Assembly (NCBI GenBank): GCA_025456105.1
Contig: JALOLG010000120.1
Span: 1-5,771, forward strand
Direction of reading: 5' to 3'
Source of the DNA: Ilumatobacteraceae bacterium
GTDB taxonomy: Bacteria > Actinomycetota > Acidimicrobiia > Acidimicrobiales > Ilumatobacteraceae
DNA length: 5,771 nucleotides
Below are positions 1 through 5,771 of the stretch, piece by piece. Both the position numbers and the translations under genes were made by a program. Each line of letters starts with the position of its first letter. Within the stretch, counting starts at the first letter, position 1. The notes under the pieces were generated by a model that was given only the letters and a program-made list of their open reading frames with translations, was not told the DNA's origin and searched no databases.

Positions 1-2
1 GT

Positions 3-680
3 CAGGACCTCCGGTTCCCGCACCACGAGAACGAGCGGGCCCAAGCGGTGGCGCTCGGCAAGCGCTTCGCCAACCACTGGATGCACCACGCGTTCGTGGT
101 CGACGCCGAGGGCGAGAAGATGTCGAAGAGCCTCGGCAACGTCCACAACCTGCTCGACCTCCTCGAGCACTACGACGAGCGCGTCTACCGCCTGCTCATG
201 CTCCAGTCGCACTACCGGAGCCCGGTGCGAGTCGGCACCGAGGCGTTCGAGGCGGCGCAGCGCTCGCTCGCCGGCCTCGACTCGTTCGCCGCCCGCACGG
301 CGGCGCTCCCCACGACGGGCGTCGATCCCGATGCCGACACCCTGGCCGCGTTCCGCACGGCGATGGACGACGACCTCGACACCCCGAAGGGCACGGCGCT
401 GCTGTTCGACACGGTGCGTCGCGCCAATGCCGCGCTCGACGCGGGCGACACCGCCACCGCGGCGTCGCTCGCAGCCGCGGTCGGCGAGATCTGCCGCGCC
501 GTGGGGCTCGAGCTGCGCGCCACTGCGGACGTGCCGGCCGAGGTGGCCGAGCGCGCCGCCGCACTCGATGCCGCCCGCGCCGCCAAGGACTACGCCACGG
601 CCGATGCGATCCGGGCGGCGCTCATCGCAGACGGGTGGACGGTGGAGACCACCAAGGACGGGACGACGGTCCGGCGGTGA
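3..680 (+). CDS. cysS: Cysteinyl-tRNA synthetase, C-terminal part (5' end outside window)
   Basis: This cytoplasmic class I aminoacyl-tRNA synthetase charges tRNA-Cys with cysteine. The 225 visible residues (of roughly 460 usual in the family) begin just before the FPHHENE motif, whose first His and last Glu are zinc ligands in the E. coli enzyme. The KMSKS signature for ATP/tRNA binding follows at nt 117-131 and continues as LGN. After it come the helical anticodon-binding domain (DDDLDTPKG near nt 367) and the family-typical tail with AAKDYATADAIR and a closing TVETTKDGTTVRR. The homologous mycothiol ligase MshC was considered, but MshC lacks this tail and has a different HHE motif context. 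The reading frame is open from the first base, so the true start is upstream. The TGA stop overlaps the GTG of the next gene, which suggests co-translation with it. The identification is secure. Confidence 0.96.
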   Translation, partial: QDLRFPHHENERAQAVALGKRFANHWMHHAFVVDAEGEKMSKSLGNVHNLLDLLEHYDERVYRLLMLQSHYRSPVRVGTEAFEAAQRSLAGLDSFAARTAALPTTGVDPDADTLAAFRTAMDDDLDTPKGTALLFDTVRRANAALDAGDTATAASLAAAVGEICRAVGLELRATADVPAEVAERAAALDAARAAKDYATADAIRAALIADGWTVETTKDGTTVRR

Positions 681-2746
681 CCGCCACCCTCGAGCGCCCC
701 GGCGAGCTGCGCCGCCAGCTCCGCGAGGAGCGACGCCGTCCACGCGCCGACCTCCCTCGCATGGGGCAGCAGCCCGGGCTCGACGGCCTCCGGGCGCTGT
801 CGGTGATCGCGGTCATCCTGTACCACGCCGGGTTCTCGTGGATGAAGGGCGGGTTCTTCGGCGTCGAGGTGTTCTTCGTCGTCTCCGGCTTCCTCATCAC
901 GACCCTGCTGCTGGAGGAGCGCGAGCGCACACGTGGCACCGATCTCGGGAGCTTCTGGCTGCGACGTGCCCGCCGGCTCCTTCCCGCGCTGTTCGCGATG
1001 CTCGCAGCGGTCGCCGTGTGGGGGGTCGTCGCGGGGTCGGCCGAGCAGGTGTCGCAGCTGCGCCGCGACCTCCCGTGGTCGATCCTCTACGTGGCGAACT
1101 GGGGCCAGATCCTCGGCGACGTGCCGTACTTCGCGGCCGGTGACCCGCCGCTGCTGCGCCACCTGTGGAGCCTCGCGGTGGAGGAGCAGTGGTACCTGAT
1201 CTGGCCGCTGGTGTTCGTCGCCTTCGCCCGCACCCGCCTCGCGGCGGCGCGCATCGCGCTGGCGCTCGCCGCGACCTCGTTCGTGGTGATGGCCTTCACG
1301 GCGTGGCTCGCGCTGTCGCAGGTGCCGGTGCTCGGCGGTCCGCCGGCGCTCTTCGACGGCACCGACCGGGTCAACTTCATGTACCTGTCGACGATCACGC
1401 GGTCGAGCGGCCTCCTCCTCGGGGCCGCCGCGGCGTACGTGTGGCGGCCGTGGCGGTCGCCGGTAGCGACATCGATCCCGGCGGTCCGGCTCGACGTGGC
1501 CGCCGGAGTGAGCGTGGGGCTGCTCGGCTGCATCGCCTCGGTGGCCGTGCTCACGGAGCAGTACGTGTACCTGTGGCTGCTGCCGATCGTGACCGTGCTG
1601 TCGGTGGTGGCGATCATGTGCGTGGTGCACCCGGCAGCCACCGGGGCCCGGCTGGTGTTCGGGCATCCGTGGCTGGTGGCCATCGGCCAGCGCAGCTACG
1701 GGCTCTACCTGTGGCACTGGCCGATCTTCGTGATCCTCGGCGCCACCGAGGGGTCGTGGGCGTCGTTCGTCGTCGCCATGGCGATCGCCGCGGCGATCTC
1801 GGAGGTGTCGTTCCGCTTCCTCGAGCAGCCGATCCGTCGGCACGGTCTCGCCGGGCTCCGTGAGCGGTACCGGCTCGACCCCCGGCCGGTGCTCGCCGGG
1901 ATCGGCGTGGCCGCGGCGCTGGTGGTGGGCGTCGCTGCGTTCTACGCCCGCAGCGAGCCCTTCGACGCCGCCGCCGGTGGCGAGGCGACGTTCGAGCAGC
2001 CCGCCGCCGAGGTGCTGCCCGCTCCCGAGTCCACCATCGCCGCCGTCGCGCCCACCGCCCCGCCCGTCCCCGCCCAGCTGCCCGTCACGTTGGCCGTGGT
2101 GGGCGACTCGCAGGCGCACTCGCTCGCGATCAACGCTCCCGACGGCATCGAGGGCACCTTCGACGTGGAGAACGGCGCCGTCTCGGGCTGCAGCGTGTTC
2201 GACACGGGCCGGGTGCGGTCGACGCTCGAGAGCTTCGACAACAGCTTCGCCATCTGCGAGGGCTGGCAGCAGCAGTGGGCCGAAGCGTCGGCCGGCGCCG
2301 ACGTGACGCTCGTGGCGATCGGCGCCTGGGACGTGTTCGACGTCGAGGCCGACGGCCAGTGGTACGTGTTCGCCTCGCCCGAGTGGGATGCGCTCTTCCT
2401 GCGCAACCTGCAGTCGGGCGTCGACGCCGTGGTGGCGACCGGATCCGAGGTGGCGCTGCTCGAGGTGCCGTGCATGCGCCCGGTGGAGGCCGAGGGTGCC
2501 GGCGTGCCGCCGCTGCCCGAGCGCGCCGACGATTCTCGTGTGGCGCACCTCAACGACCTGCTCCGCCAGGTGGCGGCGAGCAACCCCGGCACCGTCACGT
2601 TCGTGGAAGGTGCCGACGCCTGGTGCGCCGACGAGGCGATCGCCACCGACCTCAACTACCGCTGGGACGGCGTCCACGTGTACAAGCCCGGCGCCAAGCT
2701 CACGTTCGAGACGATCGCCCCCGCGGTCCTCGCCATCGCCGCCTGA
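677..2746 (+). CDS. Acyltransferase-3 family membrane protein with C-terminal SGNH domain (OafA/YrhL-like)
   Basis: This is an integral membrane O-acyltransferase of 689 residues that probably moves an acyl group, often acetyl, onto an envelope or secreted glycan. The N-terminal acyltransferase-3 domain shows LDGLRALSV with the family's R-x10-H motif (R39, H50), FFVVSGFLIT (66-75), EEQWYLIWPL (from 169) and YGLYLWHWP (341-349). About ten hydrophobic segments end near residue 430. A Pro/Ala-rich linker then leads to an SGNH domain, expected outside the membrane, with GDS (nucleophile S478), a GAWD block (549-552) and D664-x-x-H667. Cysteines 505, 527, 599 and 650 in this domain could form disulfides. 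The GTG at 677 was chosen because it overlaps the cysS stop as GTGA. It adds an Arg-rich cytoplasmic tail but has no strong ribosome site, so the in-frame ATG at 761 (residue 29) is an alternative. The acceptor and donor cannot be read from the sequence. Confidence 0.93.
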   Translation: MTATLERPGELRRQLREERRRPRADLPRMGQQPGLDGLRALSVIAVILYHAGFSWMKGGFFGVEVFFVVSGFLITTLLLEERERTRGTDLGSFWLRRARRLLPALFAMLAAVAVWGVVAGSAEQVSQLRRDLPWSILYVANWGQILGDVPYFAAGDPPLLRHLWSLAVEEQWYLIWPLVFVAFARTRLAAARIALALAATSFVVMAFTAWLALSQVPVLGGPPALFDGTDRVNFMYLSTITRSSGLLLGAAAAYVWRPWRSPVATSIPAVRLDVAAGVSVGLLGCIASVAVLTEQYVYLWLLPIVTVLSVVAIMCVVHPAATGARLVFGHPWLVAIGQRSYGLYLWHWPIFVILGATEGSWASFVVAMAIAAAISEVSFRFLEQPIRRHGLAGLRERYRLDPRPVLAGIGVAAALVVGVAAFYARSEPFDAAAGGEATFEQPAAEVLPAPESTIAAVAPTAPPVPAQLPVTLAVVGDSQAHSLAINAPDGIEGTFDVENGAVSGCSVFDTGRVRSTLESFDNSFAICEGWQQQWAEASAGADVTLVAIGAWDVFDVEADGQWYVFASPEWDALFLRNLQSGVDAVVATGSEVALLEVPCMRPVEAEGAGVPPLPERADDSRVAHLNDLLRQVAASNPGTVTFVEGADAWCADEAIATDLNYRWDGVHVYKPGAKLTFETIAPAVLAIAA

Positions 2747-2761
2747 CTGGCCCGTCCGTTC

Positions 2762-2798
2762 GTCTTCGTCGCGGTGCTCCGCGCCCCACGCGGAAGAC
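2762..2798 (+). terminator. Possible terminator hairpin after the acyltransferase gene
   Basis: The segment starts 15 bases after the acyltransferase stop. GTCTTC at 2762-2767 pairs with GAAGAC at 2793-2798. Inside, CGCG at 2770-2773 can pair with CGCG at 2789-2792, or CGCGG (2770-2774) can fold with CCGCG (2779-2783) around a TGCT loop. There is no T-tract afterwards, so this is not a classical intrinsic terminator. GC-rich actinobacterial terminators often lack one. The call rests on structure and position only. Confidence 0.35.
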
Positions 2799-2833
2799 CG
2801 CGACCAAGACGGTGGGGGTGGACTGGCGAGGGC

Positions 2834-2863
2834 TGGACGGACGGTGTTACCAGCGGGTAACTT
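2834..2863 (+). promoter_or_regulatory. Predicted promoter of the acyl-CoA dehydrogenase gene, leaderless layout
   Basis: A -35-like TGGACG (2834-2839, four of six matches to TTGACA) is separated by 18 bases from TAACTT (2858-2863), which fits the TANNNT -10 pattern of actinobacterial housekeeping promoters. The hexamer ends 6 bases before the ATG at 2870, so transcription would begin at or next to the A of the start codon. No properly spaced Shine-Dalgarno sequence is present: the only G-run, GGGG at 2864-2867, is too close to the ATG. Both facts point to a leaderless mRNA, which is common in actinobacteria. This is inference from spacing and was not measured. Confidence 0.5.
2846..2861. promoter_or_regulatory. 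Palindromic operator candidate GTTACC-N4-GGTAAC
   Basis: The two 6-base arms (2846-2851 and 2856-2861) are exact inverse complements around the spacer AGCG. The palindrome fills most of the -35/-10 spacer and overlaps four bases of the predicted -10 element. A bound dimeric repressor would therefore block RNA polymerase. TetR-family regulators commonly control fatty-acid degradation genes through palindromes of this size, which suits the acyl-CoA dehydrogenase downstream. The regulator is not in the window, and I do not assign the site to a named regulon. Confidence 0.5.
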
Positions 2864-2869
2864 GGGGCC

Positions 2870-4084
2870 ATGAGCGAGTTCTCCCTCCACCTCAGCGAGG
2901 ACCAGATCCAGATCCAGAAGTGGGTCCACGACTTCGCCGAGAACGTCATCCGCCCGGCCGCCCACGAGTGGGACGAGGCCGAGGAGTTCCCCTGGCCGAT
3001 CGTGCAGGAGGCCGCGCAGATCGGCCTGTACGGGATCGACTTCCTCATGAACGCGTTCGGCGACCAGTCGGGGCTCACGCTCCCGGTGGCCATCGAGGAG
3101 CTGTTCTGGGGCGACGCCGGCATCGGCATGGCGATCATGGGCTCGGCCCTCGCCGCGGCCGGCATCACCGGCAACGGCACCCCCGAGCAGGTGATGGAGT
3201 GGGTGCCGCAGTGCTACGGCACCGCCGACAAGGTGCAGCTCGGCGCGTTCTGCGTGAGCGAGCCCGATGCCGGCTCGGATGTGTCGAGCCTGCGCACGCG
3301 GGCCGTGTACGACGAGGCCACCGACGAGTGGGTGCTCAACGGCACCAAGGCGTGGATCACCAACGGCGGCATCGCCGACGTGCACGTGGTGGTGGCGGCC
3401 GTCGATCCCGAGCTGAAGGGCCGCGGCCAGGCGAGCTTCGTGGTGCCCCCCGGCACGAAGGGCCTGTCGCAGGGGCAGAAGTACAAGAAGCACGGCATCC
3501 GTGCGTCGCACACCGCCGAGGTGGTGCTCGACGACGTCCGCGTGCCGGGCCGTTGCCTGCTCGGCGGCAAGGAGAAGCTCGACGCCAAGCTCGCCCGCGC
3601 GCGTGAGGTGGGCCGCTCGGGTGAGAAGCAGCCGGCGATGTCGACGTTCGAGGCCACCCGGCCCGCCGTGGGCGCCCAGGCGCTCGGCATCGCCCGGGCC
3701 GCCTACGAGTACGCGCTCGACTACGCGAAGGAGCGCCGTGCGTTCGGCAAGCCGATCATCATGAACCAGGCGATCGCGTTCAAGCTCGCCAACATGATCA
3801 CCGAGATCGACGCGTCGCGGCTCCTCATCTGGCGTGCCGCGTGGCTCGCTCGCAACGGCGGCTACACGAACGCCGAGGGCTCGATGAGCAAGTACAAGGC
3901 GAGCGAGGTGGCCGTGTGGGTGACCGAGGAGGCCATCCAGATCCTCGGTGGCTACGGCTACACCCGCGAGTACCCGGTGGAGCGTTGGCATCGCGACGCG
4001 AAGATCCACACGATCTTCGAGGGCACGAGCGAGATCCAGCAGCTCGTGATCAGCCGGGCGATCTCCGGCCTGCGCATCGAGTGA
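2870..4084 (+). CDS. Acyl-CoA dehydrogenase (FAD-dependent)
   Basis: This cytoplasmic flavoenzyme of 404 residues introduces the trans-2 double bond into an acyl-CoA, the first oxidative step of beta-oxidation or branched-chain acyl degradation, and passes electrons to electron-transfer flavoprotein. The domains run in family order: an N-terminal helical domain (about 1-120), a beta domain opening with the signature CVSEPDAGSD (128-137), and a C-terminal helical domain with ERRAFGKPI and ILGGYGYTREYPVERWHRDAK. IFEGTSEIQ follows, with E384 as the expected catalytic base at the medium-chain enzyme position. Between the beta and C-terminal domains is a charged stretch (about 234-256, rich in Lys, Arg and Glu) that looks longer than in the common short- and medium-chain enzymes. 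ATG 2870 is supported by the family-typical N-terminus and the promoter spacing. Chain-length preference cannot be inferred. The gene appears to be transcribed alone and converges on the exporter gene. Confidence 0.96.
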   Translation: MSEFSLHLSEDQIQIQKWVHDFAENVIRPAAHEWDEAEEFPWPIVQEAAQIGLYGIDFLMNAFGDQSGLTLPVAIEELFWGDAGIGMAIMGSALAAAGITGNGTPEQVMEWVPQCYGTADKVQLGAFCVSEPDAGSDVSSLRTRAVYDEATDEWVLNGTKAWITNGGIADVHVVVAAVDPELKGRGQASFVVPPGTKGLSQGQKYKKHGIRASHTAEVVLDDVRVPGRCLLGGKEKLDAKLARAREVGRSGEKQPAMSTFEATRPAVGAQALGIARAAYEYALDYAKERRAFGKPIIMNQAIAFKLANMITEIDASRLLIWRAAWLARNGGYTNAEGSMSKYKASEVAVWVTEEAIQILGGYGYTREYPVERWHRDAKIHTIFEGTSEIQQLVISRAISGLRIE

Positions 4085-4089
4085 GCGCC

Positions 4090-4146
4090 GACTGATCTCG
4101 GTGACCTCCGTTGCGGCTTCCGCAACTGATGTCACCGAGATCGACT
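4090..4146. repeat. 49-base near-perfect palindrome with GACT on both flanks; bidirectional terminator or MITE-like element
   Basis: GATCTCGGTGAC (4094-4105) is the exact inverse complement of GTCACCGAGATC (4131-4142). Inside, GTTGCGG (4110-4116) pairs with CCGCAAC (4120-4126) around a CTT loop. Two more pairs sit between single C/T mismatches, giving 21 paired positions centred on 4118. The structure begins 9 bases after the dehydrogenase stop and ends 16 bases from the exporter stop, so it can act as a terminator for both converging genes, although neither side has a T-tract. GACT occurs directly outside each arm (4090-4093 and 4143-4146), which resembles a 4-base target-site duplication. 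The hairpin is certain as sequence; its role is inferred. Confidence 0.75.
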
Positions 4147-4158
4147 CGGCCCGTCGGG

Positions 4159-5604
4159 TCAGTCCGGCGAGGCGGTGAGCTCGTCGGCGGTGTGGAGGCG
4201 GAGTGCCGGGGCCGCGGCCGGTGAGCGGCTGTCGCGAACGGCGCCGACCGTGCTGGTGCGGAGCGGGACGGCGAGTGCCGCGGTGACGAGGCCGCCGATG
4301 GCGATCAGCCACCAGATCTGATCGAACGCGGACATCGTTCCCGTGAGTCCGGTGGCGGCGCCGAGCAGCGCGATGGTGAGCGCGACGCCGAAGGTGCCGC
4401 CGAGCTGGCGGCCCGCTTGGAGGGCGGCACCGCCGACCCCGCGCCGGTTGGGTGGGAGTGCCTGGGCGACGACGCTGGAGAGCTGGGGGAACACGAACCC
4501 GACGCCGATGCCGCTGAGCACCATGGAGGGGAAGTAGTCGACGAGGTAGTCGGGTTCGGGTCCGAGCATCACGAGGCGGTAGAGCCCGCTGCCGGCGTAC
4601 AGCACGCCGCCGACGAGCAGGATCGGTCGCTGGCCGATCCGCCCGGCGAGGGTGCCGACGCGTGGTGCGACGAGTCCGACGATGATCGGTCCGGGGGCGA
4701 CGCCGAAGCCGGCTTGGAGGATCGACCACCCCCACACCTCGGTGAGGAACAGGATCGACCCGAAGAACAGCGCCGCGAAGGCGGTGCCGAACACGAGCAT
4801 CGCCAGGGTGGCCCATCGGAAGTTGTCGATCCGGAAGAGGTCGAGGTCGAGGACCGGGGCGGTGGTGCGGCGCTGGTGGACGATGAACGCGCCGACGGCG
4901 GCGACGCCGCCGGCCAGCAGGCCGAGGGTGCGCGTCGAGATCCAGCCGGCCGTCTCGGTGCCCACCACGGCGGCGGACAGCAGCCCGGCGGCGAGGACCA
5001 CGAGGATCACACCGACCGGCGCAGGCACGCGCGTGTCGGGGTCGGAGGATTCGCGCAGGTGGGCGCGTCCGGCGACGATCGTGTACACGCCGACCGGGAG
5101 GTTGATGAAGAACGCCCACCGCCAGCCGAGGCCCTCGACGATCGCCGCGCCGAGCGTGGGTCCGAGCGCTCCGGCGACGGCGCCCGCCGCGCCCCAGATC
5201 GCTACGGCCCGTGGGAGCTGGTCGTGGGCGAACGCGTGCATCACCAGCGCGAGCGACGCGGGGATGAGCGCGGCCGCGCCGGCTGCCTGGACGATGCGGA
5301 ACACGATGAGCAGCTCGGCGCTCGGCGCCAGACCGCAGGCCATCGACGCCACCGTGAACAGCACCGAACCGGCGAGGAAGACCCGGCGGTGGCCGACGCG
5401 GTCGGCCAGCTTGCCGGCCGGGATGAGGAGCGCGGCGAAGACGATGGTGTAGGCGTTGAGCACCCACGACAGCTCGGCCGCGCTCGAGTCGGTGAAGGTG
5501 GCCGTGATGTCGGGGAAGGCGACGTAGAGGATGGTGGTGTCGAGGAAGGTCGCCAGCGTGGCCAACGAGGCGATGAGCAGCGTGCGGTTGGAGTGGGCGA
5601 ACAC
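4159..5604 (-). CDS. MFS exporter, DHA2 (EmrB/QacA) family, 14 membrane segments
   Basis: This inner-membrane, proton-driven drug or metabolite exporter has 481 residues, normal for the DHA2 group. Motifs appear in order: LDTTILYVAFP (21-31, motif D1), GKLADRVGHRR (64-74, motif A in the loop after segment 2), R103 in FRIVQAAGAA (motif B), and the antiporter motif C region with GPTLG (148-152) followed by WRWAFFINLPVG (161-172). A C-terminal-half GRQLGGTFG, typical of this group, lies near residue 400. Fourteen hydrophobic stretches can be counted, and a hydrophilic tail of about 30 residues ends the protein. The GTG at 5604-5602 was chosen because AGGA lies 6 bases upstream and the codon falls 2 bases after the preceding stop. 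A longer reading to 5736 would run through the upstream gene in another frame and adds a non-membrane, Arg-rich shadow sequence. The substrate is unknown. It is probably co-transcribed with the thioesterase. Confidence 0.93.
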   Translation of the reverse strand: MFAHSNRTLLIASLATLATFLDTTILYVAFPDITATFTDSSAAELSWVLNAYTIVFAALLIPAGKLADRVGHRRVFLAGSVLFTVASMACGLAPSAELLIVFRIVQAAGAAALIPASLALVMHAFAHDQLPRAVAIWGAAGAVAGALGPTLGAAIVEGLGWRWAFFINLPVGVYTIVAGRAHLRESSDPDTRVPAPVGVILVVLAAGLLSAAVVGTETAGWISTRTLGLLAGGVAAVGAFIVHQRRTTAPVLDLDLFRIDNFRWATLAMLVFGTAFAALFFGSILFLTEVWGWSILQAGFGVAPGPIIVGLVAPRVGTLAGRIGQRPILLVGGVLYAGSGLYRLVMLGPEPDYLVDYFPSMVLSGIGVGFVFPQLSSVVAQALPPNRRGVGGAALQAGRQLGGTFGVALTIALLGAATGLTGTMSAFDQIWWLIAIGGLVTAALAVPLRTSTVGAVRDSRSPAAAPALRLHTADELTASPD

Positions 5605-5606
5605 GA

Positions 5607-5771
5607 TCAGTCCTGGGCGGTGAGGCGGGTCTGGAACGATTCGGCGACAGGTGTCCCGTCGCCGGTGGTGATCACCCCGTGCTCGACGGCCAGCCCGTTG
5701 GCCGAGGTCCGGATCTCGAACGACGCGCGCAGCCACTCCTCGTCGCTCAGCAGCAGCTCGGGTTGGTGGAC
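5607..5771 (-). CDS. Thioesterase, TesB-like hot-dog fold, C-terminal 54 residues (5' end outside window)
   Basis: The frame is open from the window edge to the TGA at 5609-5607. The 54 residues start VHQPELLLSDEEW and contain FEIRTSANGLAVEHG, then DGTPVAESFQTRL close to the end. This pattern (DEW, a strand, S-A-x-G with a following G, a DG turn, V-A-x-x-x-Q) matches the second hot-dog domain at the end of acyl-CoA thioesterase II (TesB) and related 4HBT_3-type thioesterases, in which the Gln near the end belongs to the catalytic set. Such enzymes hydrolyse acyl-CoA to free fatty acid and CoA in the cytoplasm. Only the tail is visible, so the family is inferred from a short stretch. Chain specificity is unknown. 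The exporter gene starts 2 bases after the stop. Confidence 0.7.
   Translation of the reverse strand, partial: VHQPELLLSDEEWLRASFEIRTSANGLAVEHGVITTGDGTPVAESFQTRLTAQD
5611..5614 (-). promoter_or_regulatory. Ribosome binding site fixing the exporter start
   Basis: On the minus strand AGGA is followed by the six bases CTGATC and then GTG. The site lies inside the last codons of the upstream thioesterase gene. It decides for the GTG at 5604 over longer readings and suggests translational coupling of the two genes. Confidence 0.7.

Noticed and set aside
635..676. Upstream GTG at 635 as the start of the acyltransferase.
   Set aside because: It would overlap cysS by 46 bases and add 14 residues (MDGGDHQGRDDGPA) that look like out-of-frame cysS. 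The GTG at 677, overlapping the stop, is the more typical arrangement.
3..680. Mycothiol ligase MshC as an alternative identity for the first gene.
   Set aside because: The HHENE motif and the complete anticodon-binding and C-terminal tail (KDYATADAIR, then DGTTVRR) fit cysteinyl-tRNA synthetase; MshC is shorter at this end.
2275..3606. Plus-strand open frame of 443 codons crossing the acyltransferase end, the gap and the dehydrogenase start.
   Set aside because: It is almost entirely Arg, Gly, Ala and Pro, lies out of frame with two well-identified genes and spans a promoter. It is a shadow frame.
4652..5452. Plus-strand open frame of 266 codons antisense to the exporter.
   Set aside because: It is Ser/Thr/Arg/Pro-rich with no recognisable motif, while the minus strand carries a full set of MFS motifs over the same bases. 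It is a shadow frame.
590..5467. A stop-free minus-strand frame of 1625 codons spanning three genes and both gaps.
   Set aside because: It runs antisense to cysS, the acyltransferase and the dehydrogenase and out of frame with the exporter. Its product is Arg/His/Pro-rich with no domain order, as expected for a shadow frame in GC-rich DNA where stop codons are rare.
5605..5736. Longer N-terminus for the exporter, starting at 5736.
   Set aside because: The extra 44 residues are Arg/Asp-rich and lie over the thioesterase coding sequence in another frame. The AGGA six bases before the GTG at 5604 marks the real start.

Overview
The window is strongly GC-rich, with nearly every codon ending in G or C. 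It looks like chromosomal DNA of a high-GC actinobacterium. The proline- and arginine-rich out-of-frame translations, the actinobacterial style of the membrane acyltransferase, and a leaderless-looking promoter all fit. A member of the Acidimicrobiia (Ilumatobacter-like) is a plausible guess, but nothing here proves it. No RNA gene, CRISPR array, transposase or phage gene was seen.

Layout. Left block, + strand (1-2746): the 3' part of cysS (cysteinyl-tRNA synthetase) runs by a 4-base GTGA overlap into a full-length membrane acyltransferase with a C-terminal extracytoplasmic SGNH domain, probably an O-acyltransferase of a cell-envelope glycan. A 123-base gap follows. It holds a hairpin after the acyltransferase and then a compact promoter. 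In that promoter a TANNNT -10 element lies about 7 bases before the next ATG and is covered by the palindrome GTTACC-N4-GGTAAC, a likely repressor operator.

Middle (2870-4084, + strand): a complete acyl-CoA dehydrogenase, apparently transcribed alone from that promoter and probably as a leaderless mRNA.

Right block, - strand (4159-5771): a two-gene unit read leftwards. The C-terminal end of a TesB-like acyl-CoA thioesterase (its 5' part lies beyond the window) is followed 2 bases later by a 14-segment DHA2/EmrB-type MFS exporter. The exporter and the dehydrogenase converge on a 74-base gap that is mostly a 49-base near-perfect palindrome flanked by GACT on both sides.

These are mainly ordinary housekeeping and lipid-metabolism genes plus an envelope-modification enzyme and an exporter. 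I found no convincing new multi-gene system. The points most worth a second look are the operator/leaderless promoter before the dehydrogenase and the 49-base palindrome at the convergent junction, which could be a bidirectional terminator or a small mobile repeat.
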